A stretch of 64,000 bases of DNA from Nocardioides sp. Root140. Its GTDB lineage: Bacteria; Actinomycetota; Actinomycetes; Propionibacteriales; Nocardioidaceae. The notes under the pieces are model-generated. The model saw only the letters and a program-made list of their open reading frames with translations. It was not told the DNA's origin and did not search any database. Made by a program: the position numbers and the translations under genes. Location of the stretch: NCBI RefSeq assembly GCF_001426745.1, contig NZ_LMFI01000010.1, forward strand, positions 725,722 through 789,721, given 5' to 3'. Shown here piece by piece: positions 1 to 9,292 of this stretch (the first letter of the stretch is position 1; the number at the start of each line of letters is the position of its first letter).

Positions 1-6
1 ACCGAC

Positions 7-600
7 ATGCGTGCCCTCACCTACTTCATCGCCACGACCCTCGACGGTCACATCGCCGGACCCGACCGAGGTGACCCGACCGGCCCCGACGGCTGGTGGC
101 CGATGGCCGAGGACTACGTCGCCCATCTGGTGGCGCACTATCCGGAGGCGTTGCCCGGCCCCGCCCGTTCCGCGCTCGGCATCACCGAGGAGGGCACTCT
201 CTTCGACACGGTGGTGAGCGGTCGCCGTACCTATCAAATCGGCCTGGACGCCGGGCTCACCAATGCCTACCCGCACCTCTCGCAGGTGGTCTTCTCCCGG
301 TCCCTCCCGCCCAGCACGGATCCGGGCGTCGAGGTCGTCGACAGCGACCCCGTCGAGGCGGTGCGGGCGTTGAAGCAACGCGACGGCAAGGGCATCTGGC
401 TGGTCGGCGGCGGCGACCTCGCCGGCGCACTGCACGACGAGATCGACGTCCTGGTCCTCAAGGTCAGCCCGATGACGCTCGGGTCGGGCGTCGCGCTCTT
501 CGGGGAGTCGTCCTTCGCCCCCCGCCTGTGGTCGCTGCGCGAGAGCGTCGTGCTCGACAGTGGGGCGTTGTTCCTGACCTACGACCGGGTGCGCGACTGA
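7..600 (+). CDS. Dihydrofolate reductase family protein (RibD C-terminal-like)
   Basis: 197-residue protein with the DHFR/RibD C-terminal fold signature: an N-terminal strand reading YFIATTLDGHIAG, a central RRTYQIG element, and a C-terminal GIWLVGGGDLAGAL glycine loop that in this family binds NADPH. The family contains bacterial DHFR-like oxidoreductases and deaminase/reductase homologues; the substrate cannot be told from sequence. It is complete, starting with ATG only six bases into the window, so its promoter and any upstream partner are outside view. Its last 22 bases overlap the 3' end of the convergent acetyltransferase gene. It is not the classical folA, which usually sits beside thyA. 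Confidence 0.85.
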   Translation: MRALTYFIATTLDGHIAGPDRGDPTGPDGWWPMAEDYVAHLVAHYPEALPGPARSALGITEEGTLFDTVVSGRRTYQIGLDAGLTNAYPHLSQVVFSRSLPPSTDPGVEVVDSDPVEAVRALKQRDGKGIWLVGGGDLAGALHDEIDVLVLKVSPMTLGSGVALFGESSFAPRLWSLRESVVLDSGALFLTYDRVRD

Positions 601-1088
601 CCGAGCGCCTTGGCGAGGCAGCGGGAGATCGGCTCGTCCTTGTAGTAGCCGAAACCGTCGATGGGCGTGTAGCCCGAGGTCTCGTACAACGCGATGGCCT
701 CGGGCTGACGCTCACCGGTCTCCAGGATCAGCACCTCGGCCCCGGCCTGCGCCGCCGTGGTCTCCAGATGGGCCAGCATCACCCGCGCCAGGCCGCGATG
801 GCGAGCCCGCGGCACGACGTACATCCGCTTGATCTCGGCGGTGGTGCGCGACCCGAGCGCGAGTACGTCGTCCCGCCTGCGCCACGCACCCGAGGCCACC
901 GGCTCGTCGTCCACGTAGCCCACGAAGAAGCTGCCGCCCGGCGGTTCGAACATGGCGGGGTCGAGTGGGGTGTCGTCGCGGCCGCCGTACCTCTCGACGT
1001 ACTCGAGCTGCACGTCCTCGATCAGCCGCAGGGCGTCGCTGTGGCCGAAGCCGACCCGTGCGATGCGCAGGTCAGCGGATGCCGTCAC
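579..1088 (-). CDS. GNAT family N-acetyltransferase
   Basis: 169-residue single-domain GNAT protein. The acetyl-CoA-binding core is visible as IKRMYVVPRARHRGLARVML near residues 88-107 (motif A, R/Q-x-x-G-x-G/A type), followed by the motif B region ETGERQPEAIALYETSGY. The reading frame stays open far upstream, but that part is antisense to serC and has no GNAT similarity. I chose the GTG at 1088 because a GGAG lies 7 bases upstream and the protein then begins directly at the first GNAT strand (DLRIARVGFG). The gene is divergent from serC and overlaps the 3' end of the DHFR-like gene. Its acceptor substrate is unknown. Confidence 0.85.
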   Translation of the reverse strand: MTASADLRIARVGFGHSDALRLIEDVQLEYVERYGGRDDTPLDPAMFEPPGGSFFVGYVDDEPVASGAWRRRDDVLALGSRTTAEIKRMYVVPRARHRGLARVMLAHLETTAAQAGAEVLILETGERQPEAIALYETSGYTPIDGFGYYKDEPISRCLAKALGQSRTRS

Positions 1089-1182
1089 CGTGTGGACTCC
1101 ATTCGTCAGTGGCTTGAGCCGGATGACACAATAGGGCTTCGCTGACAGCGTGGTCAGGTAACTCACCCCTGAACGAAGATGA

Positions 1183-2313
<1,131 letters not shown>

Positions 2314-2319
2314 CCTCTC

Positions 2320-2435
2320 GATAGTCCCTGACGTTTCGGTCCTCGCATCGCGATAGTCCCTGACGTTTCGGTCCCTCCAGGGGCCGAAACGTCAGGGACT
2401 ATCCCGGTTGTGGGGCCGAAACGTCAGGGACTATC
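2320..2435. repeat. Four-copy direct/inverted repeat between convergent genes
   Basis: A 20-base core GATAGTCCCTGACGTTTCGG begins at 2320 and again at 2352 as direct copies. Its reverse complement then occurs at about 2382-2403 and 2414-2435. The inner pair (2352-2374 with 2382-2403) can form a stem of about 22 bp with a 7-base loop. The last copy contains the stop codon of the gene at 2431-3432. A bidirectional terminator for serC and the minus-strand operon is the simplest reading, but one hairpin would be enough for that. No T-tract follows. Confidence 0.85.
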
Positions 2436-3432
2436 TCGGTTTGAGGGAGCGGAGGAGTACGACGACCGCGGCGAGACCGAAGAGTCCGCCGACGGCCCAG
2501 GGCCAGACGTCGCGTTGGGAGTCCTCGTCGGAGCTGGCTGACGTCGTGTCGCCGTCCGACGCGCTGGCGTCGGGGGACGCGGTGCCCGACGCGCCGGCGT
2601 CCGGGGAGGCGGTGCCCGAGGGGCTGGAGCCGGCGTCCATGGCCTCACGGATCGGCCGCGGCACGTCGACCCGCAGCACCTTGGCGTGGACGCCCTCCGA
2701 GCTCAGGTAGATGCGATCGTCGGGGCCGACCGCGAGCCCTTCGCCCTGTTGTTGCGAGGGCAGCTCGAAGTCGCCGATCTCGCTCATCGTCGCGGTGTCG
2801 TAGACGTAGGCCTTGCCGTAGTTGCGCAGCACGAAGTGCAAGCCGTCGGGGAAGAACGCCCCGTCGGTGATCAGTCCCGAGGTCTCCCCCACGGGCTTGA
2901 AGACATTGCGGCCGGGCCCGAGAGTGGCCGGGGCCTCGAGGACCTGGCCGCCGAGGACTCCCTTGGTCACGGCGTAGAGCCGCCCGGTGACGGGGTGCAC
3001 CATGAGCGTCTCGGCGTCCTCGGGACCGCCCTGCCAGGAGACTTCGTGGCGATCCGTCGAGGAGCCGTCGAACGGCACCCGCACGACGGCAAGGTCGTGC
3101 CGGCTGGCCCGGTTGTCGCCGATGTCGGCCACCCAGACCGCCTGCTCGCCGTCCGCGGCCGGGGCGATCGCCTCGACGTCCTTCGCGATGCCGGGGTAGT
3201 CACGTTGGGACGTGGTGGAGCAGTCGTCCGGATCGATGAAGAAGACCCTGGCCGTGTCGCCCGAGTCGTTCATCGTGATCATCGTGTCGGGGCGCACGAC
3301 CAGCCCGCTGGACTCGTTGATCGCCGGGTCCTTGAACGAGCAGACCACGTCGGGCCTGGGCCCGGTGTCCGCGGCGGCGACACCCATGGCGAAGGGCGCG
3401 ACGATGACCGCCGCCGCGAACCATCCCCGCAT
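2431..3432 (-). CDS. Secreted, C-terminally anchored protein of unknown function
   Basis: 333-residue protein with an N-terminal signal peptide (residues 1-21, ending near VAAADTG), an extracytoplasmic domain of about 240 residues, a Ser/Asp/Gly/Ala-rich stalk (about 268-305) and one C-terminal transmembrane helix followed by a short basic tail. The extracellular part carries repeated WVADIGDN-, LYAVTKG- and YVYDTAT-like strands with spacing that suggests a beta-propeller, with ADIGDNRASR as its most conserved-looking patch. I do not recognise a catalytic motif. It is the last gene of a minus-strand operon: its ATG overlaps the stop of the upstream methyltransferase (TGATG), so translation is probably coupled. 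Confidence 0.75.
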   Translation of the reverse strand: MRGWFAAAVIVAPFAMGVAAADTGPRPDVVCSFKDPAINESSGLVVRPDTMITMNDSGDTARVFFIDPDDCSTTSQRDYPGIAKDVEAIAPAADGEQAVWVADIGDNRASRHDLAVVRVPFDGSSTDRHEVSWQGGPEDAETLMVHPVTGRLYAVTKGVLGGQVLEAPATLGPGRNVFKPVGETSGLITDGAFFPDGLHFVLRNYGKAYVYDTATMSEIGDFELPSQQQGEGLAVGPDDRIYLSSEGVHAKVLRVDVPRPIREAMDAGSSPSGTASPDAGASGTASPDASASDGDTTSASSDEDSQRDVWPWAVGGLFGLAAVVVLLRSLKPR

Positions 3433-4643
3433 CAGACCCCCACCAGGTCGGCCAGCTTCGGGCGCACTCCCCAGGTCTCGGTCAGGTCGTCGTACTCCTT
3501 GCGCACGCTGCCGCCCTTGACCCGGCCGCCGGCACGCACCGCCCGCAGCAGGGTGTTGCGCGGCGTGTGCTGGCTCTCGACGAACTCGACGACGTCGACC
3601 TTGTAGCCGAGCACCCGCAGGATCGAGGCGCGCAACGCGTCGGTGAGGGTGTCGGCGAACCGCTCACGGAGGATGCCGTGCCGGGTCAGCATGGAGTACG
3701 GCGCGGGCGTGGGGTTGCGCCGCAGCTGGGCGGAGATGTCGTGGTGGCAGCACGGCGCGGCCAGCACCAGCGCGGCCTCCCAGTCGAGAGCCCTCGCCAG
3801 GGCCTCGTCGGTCGCGGTGTCACACGCATGCAGGGCGAGTACGACGTCGGGCCGTCGCTCCAGTGACGCACCCGCGATGGAGCCGACCACGAAGTCGGTC
3901 TCGTCAGAGATGCCCAGGCCCTCCGCGACGCCGCTGTTGTGGGTGGCCGACTGCTGCTTCACGTCGACGCCGGTGAGGTGCACCGGCAGCCCGCGGACGT
4001 GGCTGAGGTAGCGGTGTGCGGCGAAGGTCAGGTAGGCGTTGCCGCAGCCGAGGTCGACGATGCGCAACGGCTCGTCGGCGGTCGCCTTGCGCAGGGCGCC
4101 CTTGGCCACTGCGTCGGTGATCGAGGCGTCGAGCAGTCGCAGGAACTCCTCCACCTGTCGGTACTTGGCCTGACGGGTCGGCTTGATCCGGCCCTGGGCG
4201 TCGGAGATGCCGAGGGCCACCAGGACCGGGTCGTCCTCGGGGAGAAGCCGCTGCTTGGGCTTGTCGTGACCGCGCTCGGCCTCGACCTCGGCCTCACGTG
4301 CACTGGTGTGCACCATCGCCTCGAGCTTCTTGGTCACCCGGATCTGGTGCTGCTCGGTGGTGGTCTCGACGTGCCAGTTCGCGAACGGCTGGTCCAACAG
4401 GTCGTCGACCGCATCCCTCGCGGCGTCACCGGCGTGGTTGGAGGTGTGCGCCTGCGTGTCGTCGTACGCCGTGACCTGCAGGTGGCGGCCGGCCTTGAGG
4501 TCGACGTAGCGCAGCTCGACGCGCTTGAACTTCGTCTCCTGGCCGCGCTGGCGACCAGAGGCGACGGCCCGCACCAGGACGGTGTCGTCGAGCATCAGCC
4601 CGCGCATCCGCGCCAGGGCCCGCAGCAGGGGTTCGGCGGCCAT
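3432..4643 (-). CDS. SAM-dependent methyltransferase, METTL25/RRNAD1-like
   Basis: 403-residue protein with an N-terminal domain of about 170 residues and a C-terminal class I methyltransferase domain. Motif I is IVDLGCGNAYLTFAA, with LTGVDVK as the following acidic strand, then VVLALHACDTATDEAL and AAPCCHHDI. The ALHACD and PCCH pair is characteristic of the METTL25/RRNAD1-like methyltransferases, whose bacterial substrate is not established to my knowledge. The frame is open far upstream inside the dehydrogenase gene. The ATG at 4643 is chosen because it overlaps the stop of the small membrane peptide gene (TGATG) and begins at the first plausible helix (MAAEPLLRALARM). Confidence 0.82.
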   Translation of the reverse strand: MAAEPLLRALARMRGLMLDDTVLVRAVASGRQRGQETKFKRVELRYVDLKAGRHLQVTAYDDTQAHTSNHAGDAARDAVDDLLDQPFANWHVETTTEQHQIRVTKKLEAMVHTSAREAEVEAERGHDKPKQRLLPEDDPVLVALGISDAQGRIKPTRQAKYRQVEEFLRLLDASITDAVAKGALRKATADEPLRIVDLGCGNAYLTFAAHRYLSHVRGLPVHLTGVDVKQQSATHNSGVAEGLGISDETDFVVGSIAGASLERRPDVVLALHACDTATDEALARALDWEAALVLAAPCCHHDISAQLRRNPTPAPYSMLTRHGILRERFADTLTDALRASILRVLGYKVDVVEFVESQHTPRNTLLRAVRAGGRVKGGSVRKEYDDLTETWGVRPKLADLVGV

Positions 4644-4729
4644 CACTTCACCAGCGCGGCGACGACGACGACGAGCAGCAGCCCCACCAGCGCCACAGGG
4701 ATGACAAGACGGCGGTAGCGGGGATTCAT
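4643..4729 (-). CDS. 28-residue single-span membrane peptide
   Basis: Small open frame: a basic N-terminus MNPRYRRL followed by one hydrophobic helix (about residues 9-27, rich in Val, Leu and Ala) and a terminal Lys. It lies exactly between two genes of the same operon: its ATG is 9 bases after the stop of the FAD/Fe-S dehydrogenase, and its stop overlaps the methyltransferase start as TGATG. That spacing and the well-formed positive-inside helix argue for a translated small protein rather than chance. Its function is unknown; it could be a membrane tether or a translational coupler. Confidence 0.5.
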   Translation of the reverse strand: MNPRYRRLVIPVALVGLLLVVVVAALVK

Positions 4730-4738
4730 GCCCAGATC

Positions 4739-7522
4739 CTACGTCCGCGCCCCCGCGAGCAGCTCGGCCAGGTGCAGGGCGCGCACGCCGGCCAGGTCGT
4801 CGAGCTGCACCCGGCACGACATGCCGTCGGCCAGGACCACCGCCTCCGGACCCGCAGCGCGTACGGCGGGCAGCAGCGTGTGCTCGGCCACGGCCACCGA
4901 CACCTCGTAGTGACCGCGTTCCACGCCGAAGTTGCCGGCCAGGCCACAACAGCCGCCCAACCTCGTGACGGTGGCGCCCGCCCGGCGCAACAGGGCCTCG
5001 TCGGCCTCCCATCCGAGCACGGACGCGTGGTGGCAGTGCGGTTGGGCGACGACCTCGACGCCGGTCAGGTCGGGCGGCGTCCAGTCGATCGAGGTGAGGA
5101 ACTCGGCCAGGGTCCGCACGCCACCTGCCACCGCGGTCGTGCGCTCACCGGGCACCAGCTCGGTCGCGTCGCTGCGCAAGGAGGCCAGGCAGGACGGCTC
5201 GAGCCCGATCACGGGAACCCCTGACGCGACGTAGGGGTGCAGCGTCGAGACGGCGCGCGCCACGATCGTGCGGGCCGCGTCGAGCTGGCCGGTGGTGATC
5301 CAGGTCAGGCCGCAGCAGGCGGTCTCGTCGATGACCCGTACCCGCAGGCCCGCCGCCTCGAGGACCCGGATCGCGGCCAACCCCGACGAAGGTGAGAAGT
5401 GGTCGGTGAACGAGTCGGCCCAGAGCCACACGTCGGGGGCAGCGGTCTCCTTCGCCCGGGTCAGGCGACGCAGCGACGACCGGGCGAAGGTCGGGAGGCC
5501 GCGCCGTTGGTCCATGCCGGCGACGGCGCGGGCCAGGTTGGCCAGCGGCTTGACCCGCAGCGACGCGTTGAGCGCCGGCGCGGCCCGCGACGCGAGTCGC
5601 GCCCACCGTGGAAGGCGACCCAGCGTGTAGTGGCTGCGCGGCCGGCGCTTCCCCTTGAACTGCTGGTGGAGGACCTCCGACTTGTAGGTCGCCATGTCGA
5701 CACCAGTCGGGCAGTCGCGGGCACATCCCTTGCAGGACAGGCAGAGGTCCAGCGCCTCGGAGACCGCCGGGTCCGCCAGCCCGTCCACCAGCGACCCGTC
5801 GAGCGCCTCCTGCAGCACCCGGGCGCGGCCCCTGGTCGAGTCCTTCTCGTCCCTCGTCGCCGTGTACGACGGGCACATCACGCCACCCGGTCCGGTGTTG
5901 TCGGCCAGGCACTTGCCGACGCCGGTGCACCGGTGCACCGCGTTGCCCAGGGACCCGTCGTCGTGCGCCAGCGCGAGCAGCGGACGCACCGGGGCGACCG
6001 GGCGACCCGGCCGGAGATCGGCGTCGACAGGTGCCGGGTCGACCAGCACTCCGGGGTTGAGCAGGTTGTCGGGATCGCAGATTCGCTTCGCCGCGATGAA
6101 GAGTGCGATCGAGTGCTCGTCGTACATCATCGGCAGCAGCTCGGAGCGGGCCCGCCCGTCGCCGTGCTCACCGCTGAGCGAGCCACCGTAGCGGCGCAGC
6201 GCCGTCGCGCAGTCGGTGAGGAACGACCGGAAGCGCGCTCCCCCGTCGTCGAACTCGAAGTCGATCCGCACATGCACGCAGCCGTCGCCGAAGTGGCCGT
6301 AGGGCACGCCGTCGAGCCCGTGCGCGCGCAGCAGCTCCTCGAAGTCGCGCAACCAGGCGCCCAGGTGCTCGGGCGGCACGGCGGCGTCCTCCCATCCCGA
6401 GTACGCCGGCCGGCCGAGGCTGCGCGCAGCCAGGCCGGCGCCGTCCTCGCGGATCCGCCACAGGGCGGCATGTTCCGGCGGCGCGGTGACGACGCGGTGG
6501 TCGAGGGCGTCGGCGGCGCGAATCACCAACCCGGCAAGGGATTCGGCCTCACCTGACGACGCGGCACTGACCTCGACGAACAACCAGCCGGCTCCCCGCG
6601 GCAGGTCGGGGACCGGACGTCCCGACGCCCTCACCACGTCGACGATGCGCGCGTCGAGGCCCTCGCAGGCGACCAGCGACCGGCCACCGGCGGCGAGGAT
6701 CGCCGGCACGACGTCGGCGGCCTCGACCATCGAGGGATAGCCCAGTGCCACCAGGACCGTGCTCGCCGGCTCGGGCACCAGCTCGACGGTGGCCGAGGCG
6801 ATCAGCGCGAGGGTGCCCTCCGAGCCGACCAGGAAGCGATCGAGTCGGCGCCCCTTCTCGGGCAGCAGGTGCTCGAGCGAGTAGCCACTGACCTGGCGTC
6901 CGAACCTGCCGAACTCCGTGCGCACGTGGGCCATCGACGCGTCCACCAACGCGAAGAGGTCTGCTCCGACGGCACTGGCACGCACGGTGTTGGAGGGCGC
7001 AGTCGTGACTGCCTCGCCGGTGCCGAAGACCACGTCGAGGCCGGCCACGTTGTCCGACGTACGCCCGAAGCCCAAGGCCCGGGAGCCGCAGGCGTTGTTG
7101 CCGAGCATGCCGCCGATGGTGCAGCGGGTGTGGGTCGACGGGTCGGGGCCGTAGCGCAGCCCCAGAGGCGCCAACCGGCGCTGCAGCTGGGCGTGCACGA
7201 CGCCCGGCTGCACGTGGGCCGTACGGGCCTCCGCATCGACGGTGATGATCCGGTTGAGGTAGCGCGACGTGTCGACGACGATGCCCGGCCCCACGGCGTT
7301 GCCGGCGATCGACGTACCGGCCCCACGCATGGTCACCGACGTGCCGGCCTCCCGCGCGACCTCGAGGACGGCGGCCAGCTCGTCAGGGTGGCGGGGCCGT
7401 ACGACGGCCTGCGGGACCACCCGGTAGAGCGAGGCGTCGGAGGAGTAGAGAGCGCGGTCCAGGGTCGAGTCGGACACGTCGGTCACACCCCGCCGGCGGA
7501 GACCGGCCAGCACGTCGTTCAT
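4739..7522 (-). CDS. FAD-linked and Fe-S D-2-hydroxyacid dehydrogenase (GlcD-GlcF/YdiJ-type fusion)
   Basis: 927-residue fusion. Residues 1-470 are a VAO-type FAD-binding oxidase with the pyrophosphate loop RGAGTSIAGNAVGPG near 66-80 and the GGMLGNNACGS loop. Residues about 520-610 carry two [4Fe-4S] clusters: C-x5-C plus a later Cys near 530-545, and CLSCKGCARDCP near 592. The C-terminus has two CCG domains (ETACCGL near 737, GGCCGLAGNFG near 861). This is the layout of E. coli YdiJ, which oxidises D-2-hydroxyglutarate; D-lactate or glycolate are alternatives. It passes electrons to a membrane acceptor, probably quinone. The adjacent hydroxyacid-oxoacid transhydrogenase, which makes D-2-hydroxyglutarate in known family members, favours that substrate. 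Confidence 0.88.
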   Translation of the reverse strand: MNDVLAGLRRRGVTDVSDSTLDRALYSSDASLYRVVPQAVVRPRHPDELAAVLEVAREAGTSVTMRGAGTSIAGNAVGPGIVVDTSRYLNRIITVDAEARTAHVQPGVVHAQLQRRLAPLGLRYGPDPSTHTRCTIGGMLGNNACGSRALGFGRTSDNVAGLDVVFGTGEAVTTAPSNTVRASAVGADLFALVDASMAHVRTEFGRFGRQVSGYSLEHLLPEKGRRLDRFLVGSEGTLALIASATVELVPEPASTVLVALGYPSMVEAADVVPAILAAGGRSLVACEGLDARIVDVVRASGRPVPDLPRGAGWLFVEVSAASSGEAESLAGLVIRAADALDHRVVTAPPEHAALWRIREDGAGLAARSLGRPAYSGWEDAAVPPEHLGAWLRDFEELLRAHGLDGVPYGHFGDGCVHVRIDFEFDDGGARFRSFLTDCATALRRYGGSLSGEHGDGRARSELLPMMYDEHSIALFIAAKRICDPDNLLNPGVLVDPAPVDADLRPGRPVAPVRPLLALAHDDGSLGNAVHRCTGVGKCLADNTGPGGVMCPSYTATRDEKDSTRGRARVLQEALDGSLVDGLADPAVSEALDLCLSCKGCARDCPTGVDMATYKSEVLHQQFKGKRRPRSHYTLGRLPRWARLASRAAPALNASLRVKPLANLARAVAGMDQRRGLPTFARSSLRRLTRAKETAAPDVWLWADSFTDHFSPSSGLAAIRVLEAAGLRVRVIDETACCGLTWITTGQLDAARTIVARAVSTLHPYVASGVPVIGLEPSCLASLRSDATELVPGERTTAVAGGVRTLAEFLTSIDWTPPDLTGVEVVAQPHCHHASVLGWEADEALLRRAGATVTRLGGCCGLAGNFGVERGHYEVSVAVAEHTLLPAVRAAGPEAVVLADGMSCRVQLDDLAGVRALHLAELLAGART

Positions 7523-7532
7523 CCGGTCTCCC

Positions 7533-8021
7533 TCAAGGCCGCGGCGGCCGGTAGCGCCTGGTGTACATCAGGATGATGTGGCCGCAGACGGCGACGAGGA
7601 ACACGACAAGGGCGATGACCCCCACGGTGCCCAGGGACGGCTGCGGGTCGTCGGCGACCTTGACCGTGATCAGCAGCATCACGGTCATCAACGTCATCAC
7701 ACAGCCACCGATCCAGGCCAGGTCGTTGCGGAGCATCCGGCGCAACGTGTCGGTGTTCTGCGGCTGCAACCAGAAGGACTTGTGCGGCACGTTGATGTGC
7801 TTCAGGGAGGCGCGGGGGAAGTGGTGCAGGCACAGCCCGAGTAGACCGGTGAGGACCAGACCGATCACGGCCATCGACAGCACGGCGATCCCGCGGCCCT
7901 GGAAGGCGTCTGCGTTGCCGTTCACGTCGAAGTGCACGGGAACCTCGTCGGGATACCTCACGGCGGCGAGTGCCACCGAGGCGAAGTAGGCCAGCACGCT
8001 CAGTCTGAAGAACCAGATCAC
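7533..8021 (-). CDS. DUF1648-domain membrane protein
   Basis: 162-residue integral membrane protein. An N-terminal helix (about 1-20) leads into a DUF1648-like segment with the typical YPDEVPVHFDVNGNAD pattern (P-x-H-F-x-x-x-G). Three further helices follow near 43-68, 100-122 and 130-152. DUF1648 occurs in SdpI-like immunity proteins and many small membrane proteins of unknown role. The gene overlaps the stop of the upstream transhydrogenase by 4 bases (ATGA) and ends 10 bases before the dehydrogenase start, so the three are co-transcribed. Confidence 0.75.
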   Translation of the reverse strand: MIWFFRLSVLAYFASVALAAVRYPDEVPVHFDVNGNADAFQGRGIAVLSMAVIGLVLTGLLGLCLHHFPRASLKHINVPHKSFWLQPQNTDTLRRMLRNDLAWIGGCVMTLMTVMLLITVKVADDPQPSLGTVGVIALVVFLVAVCGHIILMYTRRYRPPRP

Positions 8022-9283
8022 CAGTGCTCCATGGAGTTCCGGAAGACGCCGGCGAGGTCGTCCCCGGTGACCTCACGGGGAGCCGTGGCCAAGAGTCGCT
8101 GCTGCTTGAGGGCGCCCGCGACGAGATCGTCGACGTCGCCGTCGGCGTACCCGACCTCCGCGAGGCCGCTGGGCAGGCCGATGTCGCGCATCAGCGCGGT
8201 GAGCACGTCGGGCAGCAGGGCCGGCGAGTCCGCGGCGGACGACGCCGGGTCGAGCAGTCGCGCGGCGTGCAGGTGGCGCTCGGGTGCGGCGTCGAAGGTG
8301 AACCGGAACGCCTCCGGAGCAGTGAGAGACACCGCCATGCCGTGCGGCACCATCGCCTCGTCCTGCGGGTAGCCCGCCGGGCGGTAGTCGCGCACCCGGC
8401 CGGCGATCGGATAGGCGTTGGCGTGGGGGATGTGCACCCCGGCGTTGCCGAAGCCCATGCCGGCGAACGTCGCAGCCAGGGCCATCTGCTCACGTGCGGG
8501 GGCGTCGGAGCCGTCGCGCACGGCGGCCCGGAACGCGCCGGCCAACAGGGACAGCGCCTTCTCCGACCACATGTCCGCGATCGGGTTCGCCCCGCAGTAG
8601 GGCACCCGCTCGCTGGCCTGCTTGGCCGGGAAGTCGGCGAACCAGCGCGCGGTGTAGCTCTCGAGCGCGTGGCAGAGGATGTCCATGCCCGCCGCGGCGG
8701 TCACCATCGCGGGCTGGGTCATGGTCAGGTCGGGGTCGACGACGGCCAGGGTGGGCCGCAGCCGCGGGTGGCTGATGCCGGTCTTCACCTTCAGCGACAG
8801 CACGTCGAGCACGCAGATCGTGGTGCTCTCGCTGCCGGTGCCGGTGGTGGTGGGTACGGCGACCAGCGGCTTCAGGGCATGTTCAGGGGCGAGGGCGCGA
8901 CCGACCGGCGCGTTGATGTAGTCCATCAGCTCGCCCTCGTTGGTGCCCAGGAGGTTGACCGCCTTGGCGGTGTCGATGGCCGACCCGCCGCCGACCGCGA
9001 CGTACGCGTCGAACGGACCCTCGGACCGGCCGAACTCGACGGCACCGGCCAGGCTCTCGTCGGTCGGCTCGACGTGGGCGTCCTCGAAGACGACCACCTC
9101 GATGCCCGTGGCCGCGATCTGTTCGGCGATGCGGGCCGGGTGACCGGTGGCGGCCACGCCGGGATCGGTGACCAGCAGGACCCGGCGCGCGTCGAACGTC
9201 GCGAGGTCGTGGCCGATCTCCGCGGACGCCCCGCGGCCGAACTTGAGCCCTGGTGCGCCGTAGGTGAAGACCGTCTCCGTCAT
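8018..9283 (-). CDS. Hydroxyacid-oxoacid transhydrogenase (iron-type alcohol dehydrogenase family)
   Basis: 421-residue group III metal-dependent alcohol dehydrogenase. The cofactor-binding GGGSAIDTAKAVNLL and the metal-site segments DILCHALESY and GVHIPHANAYPIAG are intact. The C-terminal part (MVPHGMAVSLTAPEAF, ERHLHAARLL, LAEVGYADGDV) resembles mitochondrial ADHFE1, which couples oxidation of 4-hydroxybutyrate to succinate semialdehyde with reduction of 2-oxoglutarate to D-2-hydroxyglutarate, without free NAD. The gene begins 9 bases after the stop of the Nudix gene and overlaps the DUF1648 gene (ATGA). With the downstream FAD/Fe-S dehydrogenase it could form a D-2-hydroxyglutarate cycle; that coupling is my inference. 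Confidence 0.88.
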   Translation of the reverse strand: MTETVFTYGAPGLKFGRGASAEIGHDLATFDARRVLLVTDPGVAATGHPARIAEQIAATGIEVVVFEDAHVEPTDESLAGAVEFGRSEGPFDAYVAVGGGSAIDTAKAVNLLGTNEGELMDYINAPVGRALAPEHALKPLVAVPTTTGTGSESTTICVLDVLSLKVKTGISHPRLRPTLAVVDPDLTMTQPAMVTAAAGMDILCHALESYTARWFADFPAKQASERVPYCGANPIADMWSEKALSLLAGAFRAAVRDGSDAPAREQMALAATFAGMGFGNAGVHIPHANAYPIAGRVRDYRPAGYPQDEAMVPHGMAVSLTAPEAFRFTFDAAPERHLHAARLLDPASSAADSPALLPDVLTALMRDIGLPSGLAEVGYADGDVDDLVAGALKQQRLLATAPREVTGDDLAGVFRNSMEHW

Positions 9284-9292
9284 GCAGCCAAC

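Noticed and set aside
3432..5012. A longer start for the methyltransferase
   Set aside because: The extra 123 residues overlap the dehydrogenase gene antiparallel to nothing known and are not part of the family; ATG 4643 is coupled to the upstream stop.
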